Of a DNA stretch of 26,689 nt, positions 15,676-23,579 are shown one piece after another. Source of the DNA: an uncultured Collinsella sp. (GTDB lineage: Bacteria; Actinomycetota; Coriobacteriia; Coriobacteriales; Coriobacteriaceae); the NCBI GenBank assembly GCA_900757595.1, contig CAAEOL010000026.1, positions 1 through 26,689 of the forward strand, given 5' to 3'. The notes under the pieces are model-generated. The model did no database searches and was not told the origin of the DNA. It saw only the letters and a list, made by a program, of their open reading frames with translations. Within the stretch, counting starts at the first letter, position 1, and every line of letters starts with the position of its first letter. The position numbers and the translations under genes were made by a program.

Positions 15676-16644
15676 CTATTTCGCGAATAGGTTCTTGAGG
15701 TTGAACTCGGCCTGTACCGTGCGGAGCATGAGGTCGGTGTCATCCAGACCCAGGTGCTGCTCGTTGGCGTCGGCGGCGAGGGTTCCACGGCGGCGCGCCC
15801 AGTTCTCGAGCGCGGCTGGGGCGGACTCGCGGGGGAGCGAGCGCACGTCGGCGTCCAGGCTGCGGCAGATCTGGCGCGAGTCGATGACGATGATCTTGCC
15901 GGCGCGGCGTGCCTCGGCGTAGCCGTCCAGGTGGATCTTGAACCAGCTGTCCTCAAAGGCGGCGTTGTGTGCCATGTACGGGTACTTCTTCATAAGCTTG
16001 AGCAGCTGCTTTTGCAGCTCCTTGTTCTCGCGGAAGGGCGTTTTGCCGTCGATGTCGTCCCAGGTAATGTGGTGGATATTCGACAGCGGCACATCCTCGC
16101 CGCGGTAGATGTCGGGCAGGCCACAGTAGTGCGCCTCGGCGTCGTGCGGGATGGCGTCGCTGGTGAGTTCCATGATCTCCCAGCCGACGTTGATGATATA
16201 GCCGCGCTCGGGCGCGCGACCGGTGGTCTCGATGTCGATACCGAGCACGGTGCCCTGGATGGGCTTGCGGGCATAGGCCACGCCGAGTGCGTCGCGGTCG
16301 CCGCGGATCTCGCGCATAACGGACGCGGCGGTGCGCTTTTGCATCTTGCCGATGGCGGCGCAGGTGTCGGCGTCGGACAGGCCGCGCGAGAGCGTCGCGG
16401 GCGTCACGTTGCGCAGGCGTGCCTCGCCAATCTGGTCGCACAGGTCGCGGTTGCGGTCGGCCAGGTCGCGCACGGTGGCAAAGTCGAAGCCGGGGTCGCC
16501 CTCGGCAGTAAAGTACTCGGTCTCGAGCACCTTGAGGGCCTCCTCGCCCTTCTGGCGCTCGGACTCCATGGCGCCGTGATCGCCATAGATAAACATGGGG
16601 ATAAACGGCTGGCGCTCGTATTCGAGTGCTTGCGAAACGTTCAT
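15676..16644 (-). CDS. DEDDh-type 3'-5' exonuclease (DnaQ-like)
   Basis: The product is 322 residues. The exonuclease fold occupies about residues 130-315: D137 and E139 in LGIDIETTG, D232 in AHNAAFED, and H297 with D302 in EQHLGLDDTD, giving the DEDDh set. The INVGWEIMEL stretch after motif I is typical of DnaQ-like nucleases. The first 125 residues have no domain I recognise. These enzymes trim DNA or RNA 3' ends, as free nucleases or proofreading subunits. With no polymerase nearby and a long N-terminus, a free nuclease is more likely. AAGGAG precedes the ATG. It diverges from the metal exporter gene. Confidence 0.88.
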   Translation of the reverse strand: MNVSQALEYERQPFIPMFIYGDHGAMESERQKGEEALKVLETEYFTAEGDPGFDFATVRDLADRNRDLCDQIGEARLRNVTPATLSRGLSDADTCAAIGKMQKRTAASVMREIRGDRDALGVAYARKPIQGTVLGIDIETTGRAPERGYIINVGWEIMELTSDAIPHDAEAHYCGLPDIYRGEDVPLSNIHHITWDDIDGKTPFRENKELQKQLLKLMKKYPYMAHNAAFEDSWFKIHLDGYAEARRAGKIIVIDSRQICRSLDADVRSLPRESAPAALENWARRRGTLAADANEQHLGLDDTDLMLRTVQAEFNLKNLFAK

Positions 16645-16704
16645 AGACTGCTCCTTGGACGGGCCGCGTCGCGCGGCTCGGGGTTACTGAGTTGTGGCGA
16701 GATG

Positions 16705-16764
16705 ATAGTTTACCATGGGCAACTATTGGCACCGCGCCCGGGACAACTACAATACCCTAGTTGA
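16705..16764. promoter_or_regulatory. Two operator-like dyads in the exonuclease/exporter divergent region
   Basis: ATAGTTTACCATGGGCAACTAT at 16705-16726 is a 22-base dyad with perfect six-base ends and a CCATGG centre. CAACTA and TAGTTG at about 16745-16764 form a second pair of inverted hexamers. Both use the AACTA/TAGTT half-site and flank the promoter at 16726-16753. A metal-responsive regulator is a reasonable guess given the gene downstream. Confidence 0.4.
16726..16753 (+). promoter_or_regulatory. Promoter of the metal exporter gene
   Basis: TTGGCA (16726-16731) and TACAAT (16748-16753) each match the sigma-70 consensus at five of six positions, with a 16-base spacer. The start codon is about 60 bases downstream, after the ribosome site GAAAGG. 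Confidence 0.6.
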
Positions 16765-16815
16765 CCGCTAGGACTTTTACAATGCTGCCGAAAGACACGA
16801 AAGGTTCCATCCGTC

Positions 16816-17904
16816 ATGGATTTACTGATTGATATTCTGTTCGACGCCGGCAAGGACACGCTGTCGTTGGTGCCGTTTTTGTTGGTGACGTATTTGGCTC
16901 TTGAAACCCTTGAGCACGTTGCAGGCGATCGCGTCAACGGCGCTATCAAGCGCGCCGGCGCCGCGGGCCCCGTGGTTGGCTCGCTGCTGGGCATGGTGCC
17001 GCAGTGCGGATTTTCGGCCATGGCAGCAACGCTGTACGCCGGCCGTGTCGTGACGCTGGGCACGCTGGTTGCCGTGTTCCTATCGACCTCCGACGAGATG
17101 TTGCCGCTGTTGCTTGCAGAGCAAGTTCCCGTGCAGACCATGGCGATGCTGCTCGCCTCGAAGGCACTGATCGCTCTGGTCACGGGCTTTATCGTGGATG
17201 CGGCTATCCGCGGCCTTCGTCGTAATGCCCGCGCGCATGCGGCGATTCGCCGTACCGTGCTGGGGGCCGCTGCCAATCCGGCTCATGTGAACTGCGCGCA
17301 CGACGACCATACCGGGGGCGACATCATTGATGAAGTGGCTGAGGCGGGCGTGAGCGCCGATCACATCCACGAGCTGTGCGAACGCGATCATTGCGGCTGT
17401 GATGAAGACGAGGACGAGCACGGGCACGACCACAGCCACGACCATGGTCATGCGGGCGAGCATGAACACCACCACGGCCACGACCACAGCCACTCCCACG
17501 AGGGCGCGCCCGTTCTGTCGATCATCCGCAGCGCGATCTCGCACACCGTGCAGGTGTCGGTATTCATTTTCCTGGTGACGCTGATTCTGGTGGCCGTGCT
17601 CGAGACCTTTGGCGAGTCCGCAATCGAGCAGTTCCTGCGCGGCAACGAGACGCTCGCCGTCCTGGGCTCGGCGCTCGTCGGCCTGATTCCCAACTGCTCG
17701 GCCAGCGTCGTCATCACGCAACTGTACCTGGAAGGCGCACTGCAGCTGGCCCCGATGCTCGCCGGCACGCTCATTTCCGCCGGCGTGGGCTACCTGGTGC
17801 TGTTCCGCACCAACCGCAGCGCTCGCGAAAATGCCGTGTTCCTTGTCATGATGTACGTCATCGGTGCCGGCTGGGGTCTCCTCCTATCCGCTGTTGGCTT
17901 CTAA
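16816..17904 (+). CDS. Putative heavy-metal (manganese/arsenic-type) exporter with His-rich loop
   Basis: The product is 362 residues with about eight to ten membrane segments in two halves. A long cytosolic loop (about 160-235) is extremely rich in His, Asp and Glu (HDHSHDHGHAGEHEHHHGHD). Each half carries a matching membrane motif, GMVPQCG near residue 60 and GLIPNCS in the second half, pointing to internal duplication with a conserved proline-cysteine pair. This fits the putative 10-TM heavy-metal exporter family (Pfam ArsP_2), often labelled putative manganese transporter. The ion is not proven; the loop would bind Zn2+, Mn2+ or Ni2+. It stands alone between its own promoter and a strong terminator. 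Confidence 0.85.
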   Translation: MDLLIDILFDAGKDTLSLVPFLLVTYLALETLEHVAGDRVNGAIKRAGAAGPVVGSLLGMVPQCGFSAMAATLYAGRVVTLGTLVAVFLSTSDEMLPLLLAEQVPVQTMAMLLASKALIALVTGFIVDAAIRGLRRNARAHAAIRRTVLGAAANPAHVNCAHDDHTGGDIIDEVAEAGVSADHIHELCERDHCGCDEDEDEHGHDHSHDHGHAGEHEHHHGHDHSHSHEGAPVLSIIRSAISHTVQVSVFIFLVTLILVAVLETFGESAIEQFLRGNETLAVLGSALVGLIPNCSASVVITQLYLEGALQLAPMLAGTLISAGVGYLVLFRTNRSARENAVFLVMMYVIGAGWGLLLSAVGF

Positions 17905-17917
17905 GTAGGCCTAGCAA

Positions 17918-17990
17918 AACGGGCTTCAAAGTAGCCATGCTCGGCGCCTGCACAATGCAGCGACGCATGGCATTTTGAAGTCCGTTTTTT
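17918..17990 (+). terminator. Branched Rho-independent terminator after the exporter gene
   Basis: AACGGGCTTCAAA (17918-17930) pairs with TTTGAAGTCCGTT (17974-17986) with one G-T pair. Inside it GCCATGC pairs with GCATGGC, and the tip holds CTGCA-CAA-TGCAG. A run of six T residues follows at 17985-17990. Confidence 0.9.
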
Positions 17991-18071
17991 GTTGAGCCAT
18001 GGATCCTGAGTGCTCATACCGCTCAAAACAAAAAGGCAGATTTCCGGGCATGTCCCAATAATCTACTTTGT

Positions 18072-18554
18072 TTAGCGTAACAGCTCGGTGAGATTGCGCT
18101 TAAAGCGGGCGCGATCTTCGCTGGTAAATGCCGCCGGCCCGCGGGTGCGACCGCCAGCGCGACGCACCTTCTTTTCCTCGTGACGAATAAACAGTTGCAT
18201 GTCGATGGTCGCCTTATCGTAGACGCGCCCGCGCACGCCGATGGCGGCGGCATCGCGGCCGAGCACCATGCTCGCCAGGCCTATGTCCTGCGTCACGACC
18301 ACGTCGCCAGCCTGCAGGCGCTCGACAATGGCAAAGTCGGCACTATCGGCTCCCACACTCACATCGAGCGTCGTGACCCAAAAGCCCCGCCGCGCGCGCT
18401 CGGCATCGCGCGGATCGTCGCGGCGAATGTGGCGTTCCAGGTTTTGCGTGCTGTTACCGGCGATAACGACGGCGACGCCCGTCCTCCGCGCGCAGTCGAT
18501 CGACTCGCGCGTGACCGGGCAGGCATCGGCATCAATAAAAAGCGTCTTTGGCAT
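18072..18554 (-). CDS. UPF0178 (DUF188/YaiI) family protein
   Basis: The product is 160 residues, the family's usual length. It begins FIDADACPV, the family hallmark, and has GADSADFAIVERL and GDVVVTQDIGLASMVL, with three acidic positions arranged as in PIN-like nucleases. The biochemical activity of the family is not established. The start codon directly abuts the stop of the DUF308 gene, so the two are co-transcribed. On the minus strand past the stop a weak hairpin with TTTTTG near 18029-18050 may end the transcript. Confidence 0.92.
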   Translation of the reverse strand: MPKTLFIDADACPVTRESIDCARRTGVAVVIAGNSTQNLERHIRRDDPRDAERARRGFWVTTLDVSVGADSADFAIVERLQAGDVVVTQDIGLASMVLGRDAAAIGVRGRVYDKATIDMQLFIRHEEKKVRRAGGRTRGPAAFTSEDRARFKRNLTELLR

Positions 18555-19157
18555 CTAGCGCACCAGTTTGCCAAATTGAATAGCGCGAACAATCAGCGTC
18601 ACGCCAAACACCAGCAGCGCGGCACCGCTAAAGATGACGAGCATCTTGGCCGACCACAGCGGATAGATAAACACGAACATGCCCGCGATGATGGAGAGTG
18701 CGCCGCTCAGGATGGCGAGGGCGCGGTTGGACGAAAGCTCGGACTCCAGAATGGACATGACGCCTTCGACGATCCAGCCAAAGCCGGCGACGACCACTAC
18801 AAGCGTGGTGAGCGTCGCGGTCGAGAAGGCCTGGTTGCGCAGAATTATGACGCCGCCCAGGATGATGAGCAGGTTGGAGATGATGCTCGTTACGCGTCAA
18901 CCGGTGGGCAGCAGCGGCTCAAAAATGGCGGTGAACAGCCTAATGGCTGCCGTGATCACAAAGTAGAAGCCCAAGACGGTTGTTAGGAAGACGAGGGACT
19001 TGGCGGGCGCAAACAGCAGTGCGATGCCGGCGACGAGCGCCAAGACGCCCGTGATGGCGTAAATCCAGCGCACGGCCTTGACGGCCTTGCCTGCCATGCT
19101 TTTCTCGTCAAATCCAAACTGGCTCGATTTTTGGTCATCGTTCTTAAAGATGCCCAT
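18555..19157 (-). pseudogene. DUF308/HdeD-like membrane protein interrupted by an in-frame TGA
   Basis: Reading from ATG 19157 (AAAGGAG upstream) gives 86 residues with two membrane helices (VRWIYAITGVLALVAGIALLF and VFLTTVLGFYFVITAA), ending LLPTG at a TGA at 18897-18899. The same frame then continues without interruption, RVTSIISNLLIILGGVIIL onward, to a stop at 18555-18557, adding four more hydrophobic segments. The whole frame is 201 codons, the normal six-helix DUF308/HdeD size. A Trp or Arg codon changed to TGA would explain it. HdeD relatives are stress-linked membrane proteins. Either a true nonsense mutation or a sequencing error. Confidence 0.85.
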
Positions 19158-19344
19158 AAGTCTCCTTTCCGTGCGGCGTAAGCCTTGATCGTTACAACCA
19201 GTATCCCCTAAGGGCGCTGACGTATGGGTCGGGGAGGGCGAAACGTAACCCAAAGGCCCCGAATTGTTTCCGTTGTTCCCCACGTCGCGGTTTTCTATTC
19301 AACAGGTGTAGAACATTGCAGCCCTGTTCGTTATTGCCTACGTT

Positions 19345-19363
19345 TTAGGTTAGATTTTCCTAA
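19345..19363 (+). promoter_or_regulatory. DtxR/IdeR-like box upstream of the nitroreductase gene
   Basis: TTAGGTTAGATTTTCCTAA agrees at 15 of 19 positions with the textbook DtxR/IdeR box TTAGGTTAGGCTAACCTAA; the left nine and right five bases are exact. It lies 28 bases before the nitroreductase start. The DtxR-like protein encoded at 10415-10792 is a candidate reader. Confidence 0.6.
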
Positions 19364-19391
19364 GGACAATTGGCTTGTATTGGGGGTCCCT

Positions 19392-20063
19392 ATGAACGAA
19401 GCAGTTCCCGAGGCACCGTCGAGTGTCGAATCGATGGCAAAGCAAGGTTGCGAAAAGCTCGGTCTGGAAGCGTTTGATGCGTTGGTCCGTCGTTCCCGTA
19501 CGTGCCGCCGTTTTGACGAGTCTATGCGCGTGCCGCGCGAGTTTTTGCTTGAGCTGGCGGAGCTGGCGCACCTGACCCCGTGTGGTGCCAATGCTCAGCG
19601 TCTTCGTTTTCATGTGGTGAGCGGTGCCGAGGATTGCGTGCGTGTATTTGATGAGCTTGCATGGGCCGGCGCGTTTAAGGATTGGCCGGGTCCTGCCGAG
19701 GGCGAGCGTCCGACCGGCTATATCGCGATTCTGGCCGAGCGCGCCGTTCCGGGCAAGCCTGCCGCTCCCATTACCGAGGTCGACACGGGCATTGCCGCGC
19801 AGACGATGATGCTCGCCGCCCGCAGCGCCACGCCCGAGGTGGCAGCCTGCATGTTCAAGGCCTTTACGCCCCGCGCGATCGATGCCATGGGGCTCGATAA
19901 CGACAAGTATGAGCTCAAGCTGATCATGGCGTTTGGCGTTCCGGCCGAGACACAGGTGATCGATGCGATCGATTCCAACCCCGACGGCTCCATCAATTAT
20001 TGGCGCGACGAGGCGCAGGTGCACCACGTACCCAAGCGTCCGCTTGCCGACGTGCTGCTGTAG
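19392..20063 (+). CDS. Nitroreductase family protein
   Basis: The product is 223 residues. FDALVRRSRTCRRFDES (28-44) is the nitroreductase N-terminal motif that grips the FMN phosphate, followed by LAHLTPCGANAQRLRFHVV, the usual second FMN segment. The PITEVDTGIAAQTMMLAA block is the family's central helix. These flavoenzymes reduce nitro groups, quinones or related compounds with NAD(P)H. The start at ATG 19392 follows TTGGGGGTCCCT; M15 (MAKQGCEKL) is an alternative. A DtxR-like box lies just upstream, suggesting metal or iron control. Confidence 0.88.
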   Translation: MNEAVPEAPSSVESMAKQGCEKLGLEAFDALVRRSRTCRRFDESMRVPREFLLELAELAHLTPCGANAQRLRFHVVSGAEDCVRVFDELAWAGAFKDWPGPAEGERPTGYIAILAERAVPGKPAAPITEVDTGIAAQTMMLAARSATPEVAACMFKAFTPRAIDAMGLDNDKYELKLIMAFGVPAETQVIDAIDSNPDGSINYWRDEAQVHHVPKRPLADVLL

Positions 20064-20098
20064 TTGTGCGTCGTTGCGGTGCAATCCGGCGGCAAAAT

Positions 20099-20129
20099 CA
20101 CCACAAAGGCTCCTGTCCCCTTTGTGGTG
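20099..20129. repeat. REP-like perfect hairpin between nitroreductase and phosphatase genes
   Basis: CACCACAAAGG (20099-20109) is a perfect inverted copy of CCTTTGTGGTG (20119-20129), with a nine-base loop, CTCCTGTCC. Read on the minus strand the centre is GGGGACAGGAG, related to the GGGGACG cores at 3528 and 10222. There is no T-run, so it is not a standard terminator. Confidence 0.65.
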
Positions 20130-20146
20130 GTACGAGGGGAGGGTGT

Positions 20147-20689
20147 GTGGCAGATCTGTATTTGGTGCGGCATGGGCAGACTGAGCTCAATGTGCAGAGC
20201 ATTTTGCAGGGCTGGCACGATTCGCCGCTTACGGCGCGCGGGCGCGAGCAGGCGCTGACGGCGCGTACGGCGTTTGCGGCGCGTGGCGTGGCCTTTGATC
20301 ATGTGTATTCCTCGCCGTTGGGCCGGGCGCGGCATACGGCCGAGCTTATCGTTGGCGAGGGCCGTTCCATTGAGCTGGTCGATGACCTGCGTGAGTGGCA
20401 TTTTGGCTCGCTGGAGGGCACATCAAATCGCGAGATGCCGCCGCAGCCCTGGGGCGATTATCCGGTTGCCTTTGGCGGCGAGTCGGAAGTGCAGCTTCAG
20501 TCGCGCATGGTCGCGGCGCTGTCCCGCATCATGGCCAGGCCGCAGCACGACTGCGTGCTGGCGGTTTCCCATGGCTCAGCCTGCCAGGAGTTTCTTGAGT
20601 ATGTGACTGGCGGGGGAGAGCTGCCCGACAACGGTGCCGTGCTTCATTTTGGCTATTGCGACGGGGCGTTTTCGCTTTTGGGTTGGTAA
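20147..20689 (+). CDS. Histidine phosphatase family protein
   Basis: The product is 180 residues. The catalytic motif LVRHGQTELN places the phospho-accepting histidine at H9 with R8. SSPLGRARHTAE supplies the second arginine, LREWHFGSLEG the acid region, and AVSHGSA the second catalytic histidine. These enzymes dephosphorylate sugar phosphates, phosphoglycerate or other small substrates. GTG 20147 is the start because GAGGGGAGGG precedes it and the motif begins immediately. A close relative follows 17 bases downstream, indicating a tandem duplication. Confidence 0.92.
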   Translation: MADLYLVRHGQTELNVQSILQGWHDSPLTARGREQALTARTAFAARGVAFDHVYSSPLGRARHTAELIVGEGRSIELVDDLREWHFGSLEGTSNREMPPQPWGDYPVAFGGESEVQLQSRMVAALSRIMARPQHDCVLAVSHGSACQEFLEYVTGGGELPDNGAVLHFGYCDGAFSLLGW

Positions 20690-20706
20690 CGAACGAAAGG
20701 ACCCCT

Positions 20707-21341
20707 ATGAATAAAGATCTGTATCTGGTCCGTCATGGACAGACGATATTCAACCTTAAGCGTATCATTCAGGGGTGGAGTGATTCGCCGCTTACGCAGT
20801 TGGGTTGCGACCAGGCGGCGCGCGCCGGCATGTTTTTACGTTCGCGCGGCATTGAGCCCGATCATGCCTACACCTCCACGCTTCATCGCACCGAGCAGAC
20901 TATCGCCAACTTGTGGCCGGGCTTGGCGTACGAGCGCCTGGACGGCCTGCGTGAGTGTTCTTTGGCGACTTTGAGGCCGAGCGCGTGATGCTCATGCCCG
21001 AGCGCCCGTGGCGCGACTTCTATCGCCAGTTTGGCGGCGAGGGCCAGATGCAGGTGCGCGAGCGCATGGTGGCGACGTTGACCGATCTTGTGCGACGCCC
21101 GGACCACGAGTGCGTCCTCGCGGTGAGCCATGGCTCGGCCATCAAGGAGTTTTTGGACCACGTGAGGGGAGCGGCGGCCGACGAGCGCGAGCGCGTGCCG
21201 GGCAACTGCTCGGTGCTGCATTTCGTGTTTGACGATACGACCGATACGTTTGAACTGGTTGAGATTTTTACGCAGGAAGACTACGCGCGCGAGCTGGGGC
21301 TTGAGCCGCTCGTGGCTGCCGCGGGTCCGCAGCGCGGGTAG
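20707..21341 (+). pseudogene. Second histidine phosphatase, split by a one-base frameshift
   Basis: From ATG 20707 (AAAGGA upstream) the frame reads MNKDLYLVRHGQTIFNLKRIIQGWSDSPLT through SSTLHRTEQTIANL-like text to LREC at 20958, then runs into a stop. The following frame continues from the same point as FFGDFEAERVMLMPERPW through AVSHGSA to 21341. Restoring one T in the run at 20958-20959 rebuilds an intact protein of about 211 residues matching its upstream neighbour. As written, the catalytic first histidine and the second catalytic histidine sit on different frames, so the gene is broken unless the base is a sequencing error. Confidence 0.88.
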
Positions 21342-21385
21342 TTTGGGCGTGGCGGTGCGGGTCGCCGACTTACTTGCTCGATGCG

Positions 21386-21435
21386 AAAGGGGGCGGAGAT
21401 GCATGCGCTGGCGTTGCATCTCCGCCCCCTTTTTT
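21386..21435 (+). terminator. Strong Rho-independent terminator after the phosphatase pair
   Basis: AAAGGGGGCGGAGATGCA (21386-21403) and its exact complement at 21415-21432 form an 18-base-pair stem with an 11-base loop, followed by a T-run ending at 21435. It closes the phosphatase transcript and faces the convergent DUF1015-like gene. Confidence 0.95.
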
Positions 21436-21475
21436 GTTGAGCTGCCGAGTCTTTGTGCTGGGCGTTTAGGCTCTG

Positions 21476-22165
21476 TTATAACCGTGAGATCTGGTGAGTG
21501 AGCAGACCCGTCGGAATCTGCGGCGCGCCGCCGCTGACCTGCGCGGTGGGGAACAGCACGGCTACAGCAAAGTTGAACGGCTCTTTGCCAGAGTAGGCGC
21601 CGGCAGTGCGGGCCTCGTCGGCCAGAATCTGCGATGCCCCAGCCAGCGCGGCAGCGTAGGCGGGGTCGTCTGCCGGCGTCGGCTCCGGTGCCTGGTCGAG
21701 CATGGCTCGGATGGCGGCAACAGCGTCCTCGCGCTTGACCTCCCACACGCGATGTGAAATGCCGGCGGGGTCGGTGACGGCGTAGAGCGAGGCGCCCTCT
21801 TTGGCGGCGCCCAGGATGATGCTCATGACGGGAGAGGCCTCGTAGGCGAGCGACACGGGACGGGGCTGTACCTTGAGGTCGGCGATTGCTCGCGCAGCGG
21901 CGAGTGCGTCGATGCTCTCGGCGGCAGCCTCGTCGCTACCTGTCAGTACGTTAACCGGGCAAATCGCCACGACACCTGTCACGCGACCCGGCTCGCCCGA
22001 GCATTCGTATACGTAATACGCCGCACCCGGGTCCTTGAGCATGAGCCCATCGGCAATGGCTCCGCGCAGAGCATCGTTGCCGCTCAGGATGCTGCCCATT
22101 GCAGGCAACGCCTCGAGCACGCGGTCCTGAGCCGGGCGGATGCAGGGAAACGGAAGTGCTTTCAT
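21476..22165 (-). CDS. Short DUF1015-like protein
   Basis: The product is 229 residues. Its start (LPFPCIRPAQDRVLEALPAM) and the central SLYAVTDPAGISHRVWEVKREDAVAAIRAML resemble the N-terminal and middle parts of DUF1015 proteins, which are normally near 400 residues. Where DUF1015 has the IADGHHRY motif this protein has PADDPAYAAAL, and where DUF1015 has PTHR it has PTAQV, so the likely active residues are missing. It ends about where the family's second half would begin. The function is unknown. It follows the M20 peptidase gene by 39 bases on the same strand. Confidence 0.7.
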   Translation of the reverse strand: MKALPFPCIRPAQDRVLEALPAMGSILSGNDALRGAIADGLMLKDPGAAYYVYECSGEPGRVTGVVAICPVNVLTGSDEAAAESIDALAAARAIADLKVQPRPVSLAYEASPVMSIILGAAKEGASLYAVTDPAGISHRVWEVKREDAVAAIRAMLDQAPEPTPADDPAYAAALAGASQILADEARTAGAYSGKEPFNFAVAVLFPTAQVSGGAPQIPTGLLTHQISRL

Positions 22166-22204
22166 GGGCGGTCCTAACGCGCGAGTCGGTTTGTTCGCGG
22201 CTTA

Positions 22205-23425
22205 TTATGCCCCAACTTGGCCGTTCGCGTCCCAGAGCACGTTATCGGCGAGCGCGATTAGCACCTGCTGACAACGATTGATATCGGCGTGGGGCACATA
22301 CTCGTTGGGCTTGTGTGCGAGCGCGAGCGATCCGGGGCCGTAGCTCATACAGTTGCGGTTGCCCGTCTTGCCAGCAATGACGGCGGTATCGGTGTAGCCG
22401 GTAAAGAAGCCGACGGTCGTGTCCGCGCCTGTCACATCGTCTGCTGCGCGCTTGAGTGCAGCTAGAAGGGGAGAGGCTGGATCGCGCTCGATGGCGGGGC
22501 GGTCGCCTGTCGCGGTATAGCTTCCATGGCAGCCGGGGACCGCGGCTTCGGCAGCGACAATGGCCTGCTCTACCATGCGCGTCGCGGCGGCCGTATCAGT
22601 CGGCGGGGTCAGGCGCATATCGACCCAGACCTTAGCGTGGTCGGGCACGACATAGGGACGGTAGCCACCCTCGATCTGTCCAAACGTGATGGTCGATGGC
22701 CCCAGCTCCTCATGTAAAGGTAGCGTCGCAAACGTGCGACGAAGCGAGCACACGACCTCGGCCATGGCGGCGACGGCGTCGGCGCCCTTCCAAGGCTGGC
22801 TTGCATGAGCCGTGACGCCGGCCATCTCGATCTCGAACCACGTACGCCCCTTGTGCGACACCTGGATCTGTCCGTCGGTGGGTTCGGTGTCCAGCACCCA
22901 TTCGCGCGAGCCGACCCAGCCAGCATCGATCGCGGCCTCTGAGCCGCGCATGAAGTCTTCCTCGTCGACCGAGCAGATGAGCGAAAAGCCGCGGCGTGGC
23001 AGCGCGCCATCCGACGCCACGCGCTCGAGCGTATGGACCAGTGCGGCAATAGCGCAGGCCAGGCCACCCTTCATATCGCAGGCACCGCGGCCATAGAGTT
23101 TATCGTCGCGCACAACCGCCCCAAGCGGTGCGATGTCTGCGTCCCAGCCATCGCCCAAGGTGACGGTATCCATGTGGCAGATATAGATCAGCCGCGGCTC
23201 GTCGCTTTGGCCCGGCACGGTGACTTTAAGGTTGCGGCGCCCGGGCAGCACTTCGAGCTCCTCAATCTGCACGGCATCGAGCGCAGAACTATCAAGTTGT
23301 GCCAGCTGCTGCTCAATGAGCCTCTTAATGAAGCGCTCAATTTCATCCTCATACGCGCCCGGGTCTGAGCTGTCAATCTTCACAAGGTCCTGCGCAAGCC
23401 GCCAGGCAAAGTCCTCATCAACCAT
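22205..23425 (-). CDS. M20 family metallopeptidase (ArgE/DapE-like)
   Basis: The product is 406 residues. Metal and catalytic residues are visible: H84 and D86 in CHMDTV, D117 in GRGACDMKGG, E155-E156 in SVDEED, an acid in DTEPTDG, and a late histidine in NEYVPHADI. The HASQPWKGADA segment marks the lid domain. ArgE/DapE relatives remove acyl groups from amino acids or cut small peptides; the substrate is not clear. The start at 23425 has TGAGGT upstream; an in-frame codon at 23455 adds ten residues. It is followed by the DUF1015-like gene and diverges from the gene at 23580. Confidence 0.9.
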   Translation of the reverse strand: MVDEDFAWRLAQDLVKIDSSDPGAYEDEIERFIKRLIEQQLAQLDSSALDAVQIEELEVLPGRRNLKVTVPGQSDEPRLIYICHMDTVTLGDGWDADIAPLGAVVRDDKLYGRGACDMKGGLACAIAALVHTLERVASDGALPRRGFSLICSVDEEDFMRGSEAAIDAGWVGSREWVLDTEPTDGQIQVSHKGRTWFEIEMAGVTAHASQPWKGADAVAAMAEVVCSLRRTFATLPLHEELGPSTITFGQIEGGYRPYVVPDHAKVWVDMRLTPPTDTAAATRMVEQAIVAAEAAVPGCHGSYTATGDRPAIERDPASPLLAALKRAADDVTGADTTVGFFTGYTDTAVIAGKTGNRNCMSYGPGSLALAHKPNEYVPHADINRCQQVLIALADNVLWDANGQVGA

Positions 23426-23579
23426 ATGCAACCTCACAATCAGTCTGCTTTCCAAACCGATTGTAAGCCTCTTGAGAGATCCGCGGCGTGCGCGCAGCGG
23501 TATTTACCGTTCGCAGGCCGAGCCAGCGCGTTTGCCGTCCAGGCGGGTTTACGAACGATGCGGTGGGTACGTACCCTTC

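Noticed and set aside
16645..16815. A yybP-ykoY manganese riboswitch before the exporter gene
   Set aside because: I could not find the conserved loops or stem arrangement in the 170-base leader region; only promoter and dyad signals are visible.
18890..18905. Selenocysteine at the TGA of the DUF308 gene
   Set aside because: DUF308 proteins are not known selenoproteins and no obvious SECIS hairpin follows; a nonsense change or sequencing error is simpler.
20940..20975. Programmed ribosomal frameshifting in the second histidine phosphatase
   Set aside because: No X-XXY-YYZ slippery heptamer or clear downstream stimulator is visible at the shift point; a lost T explains it more simply.
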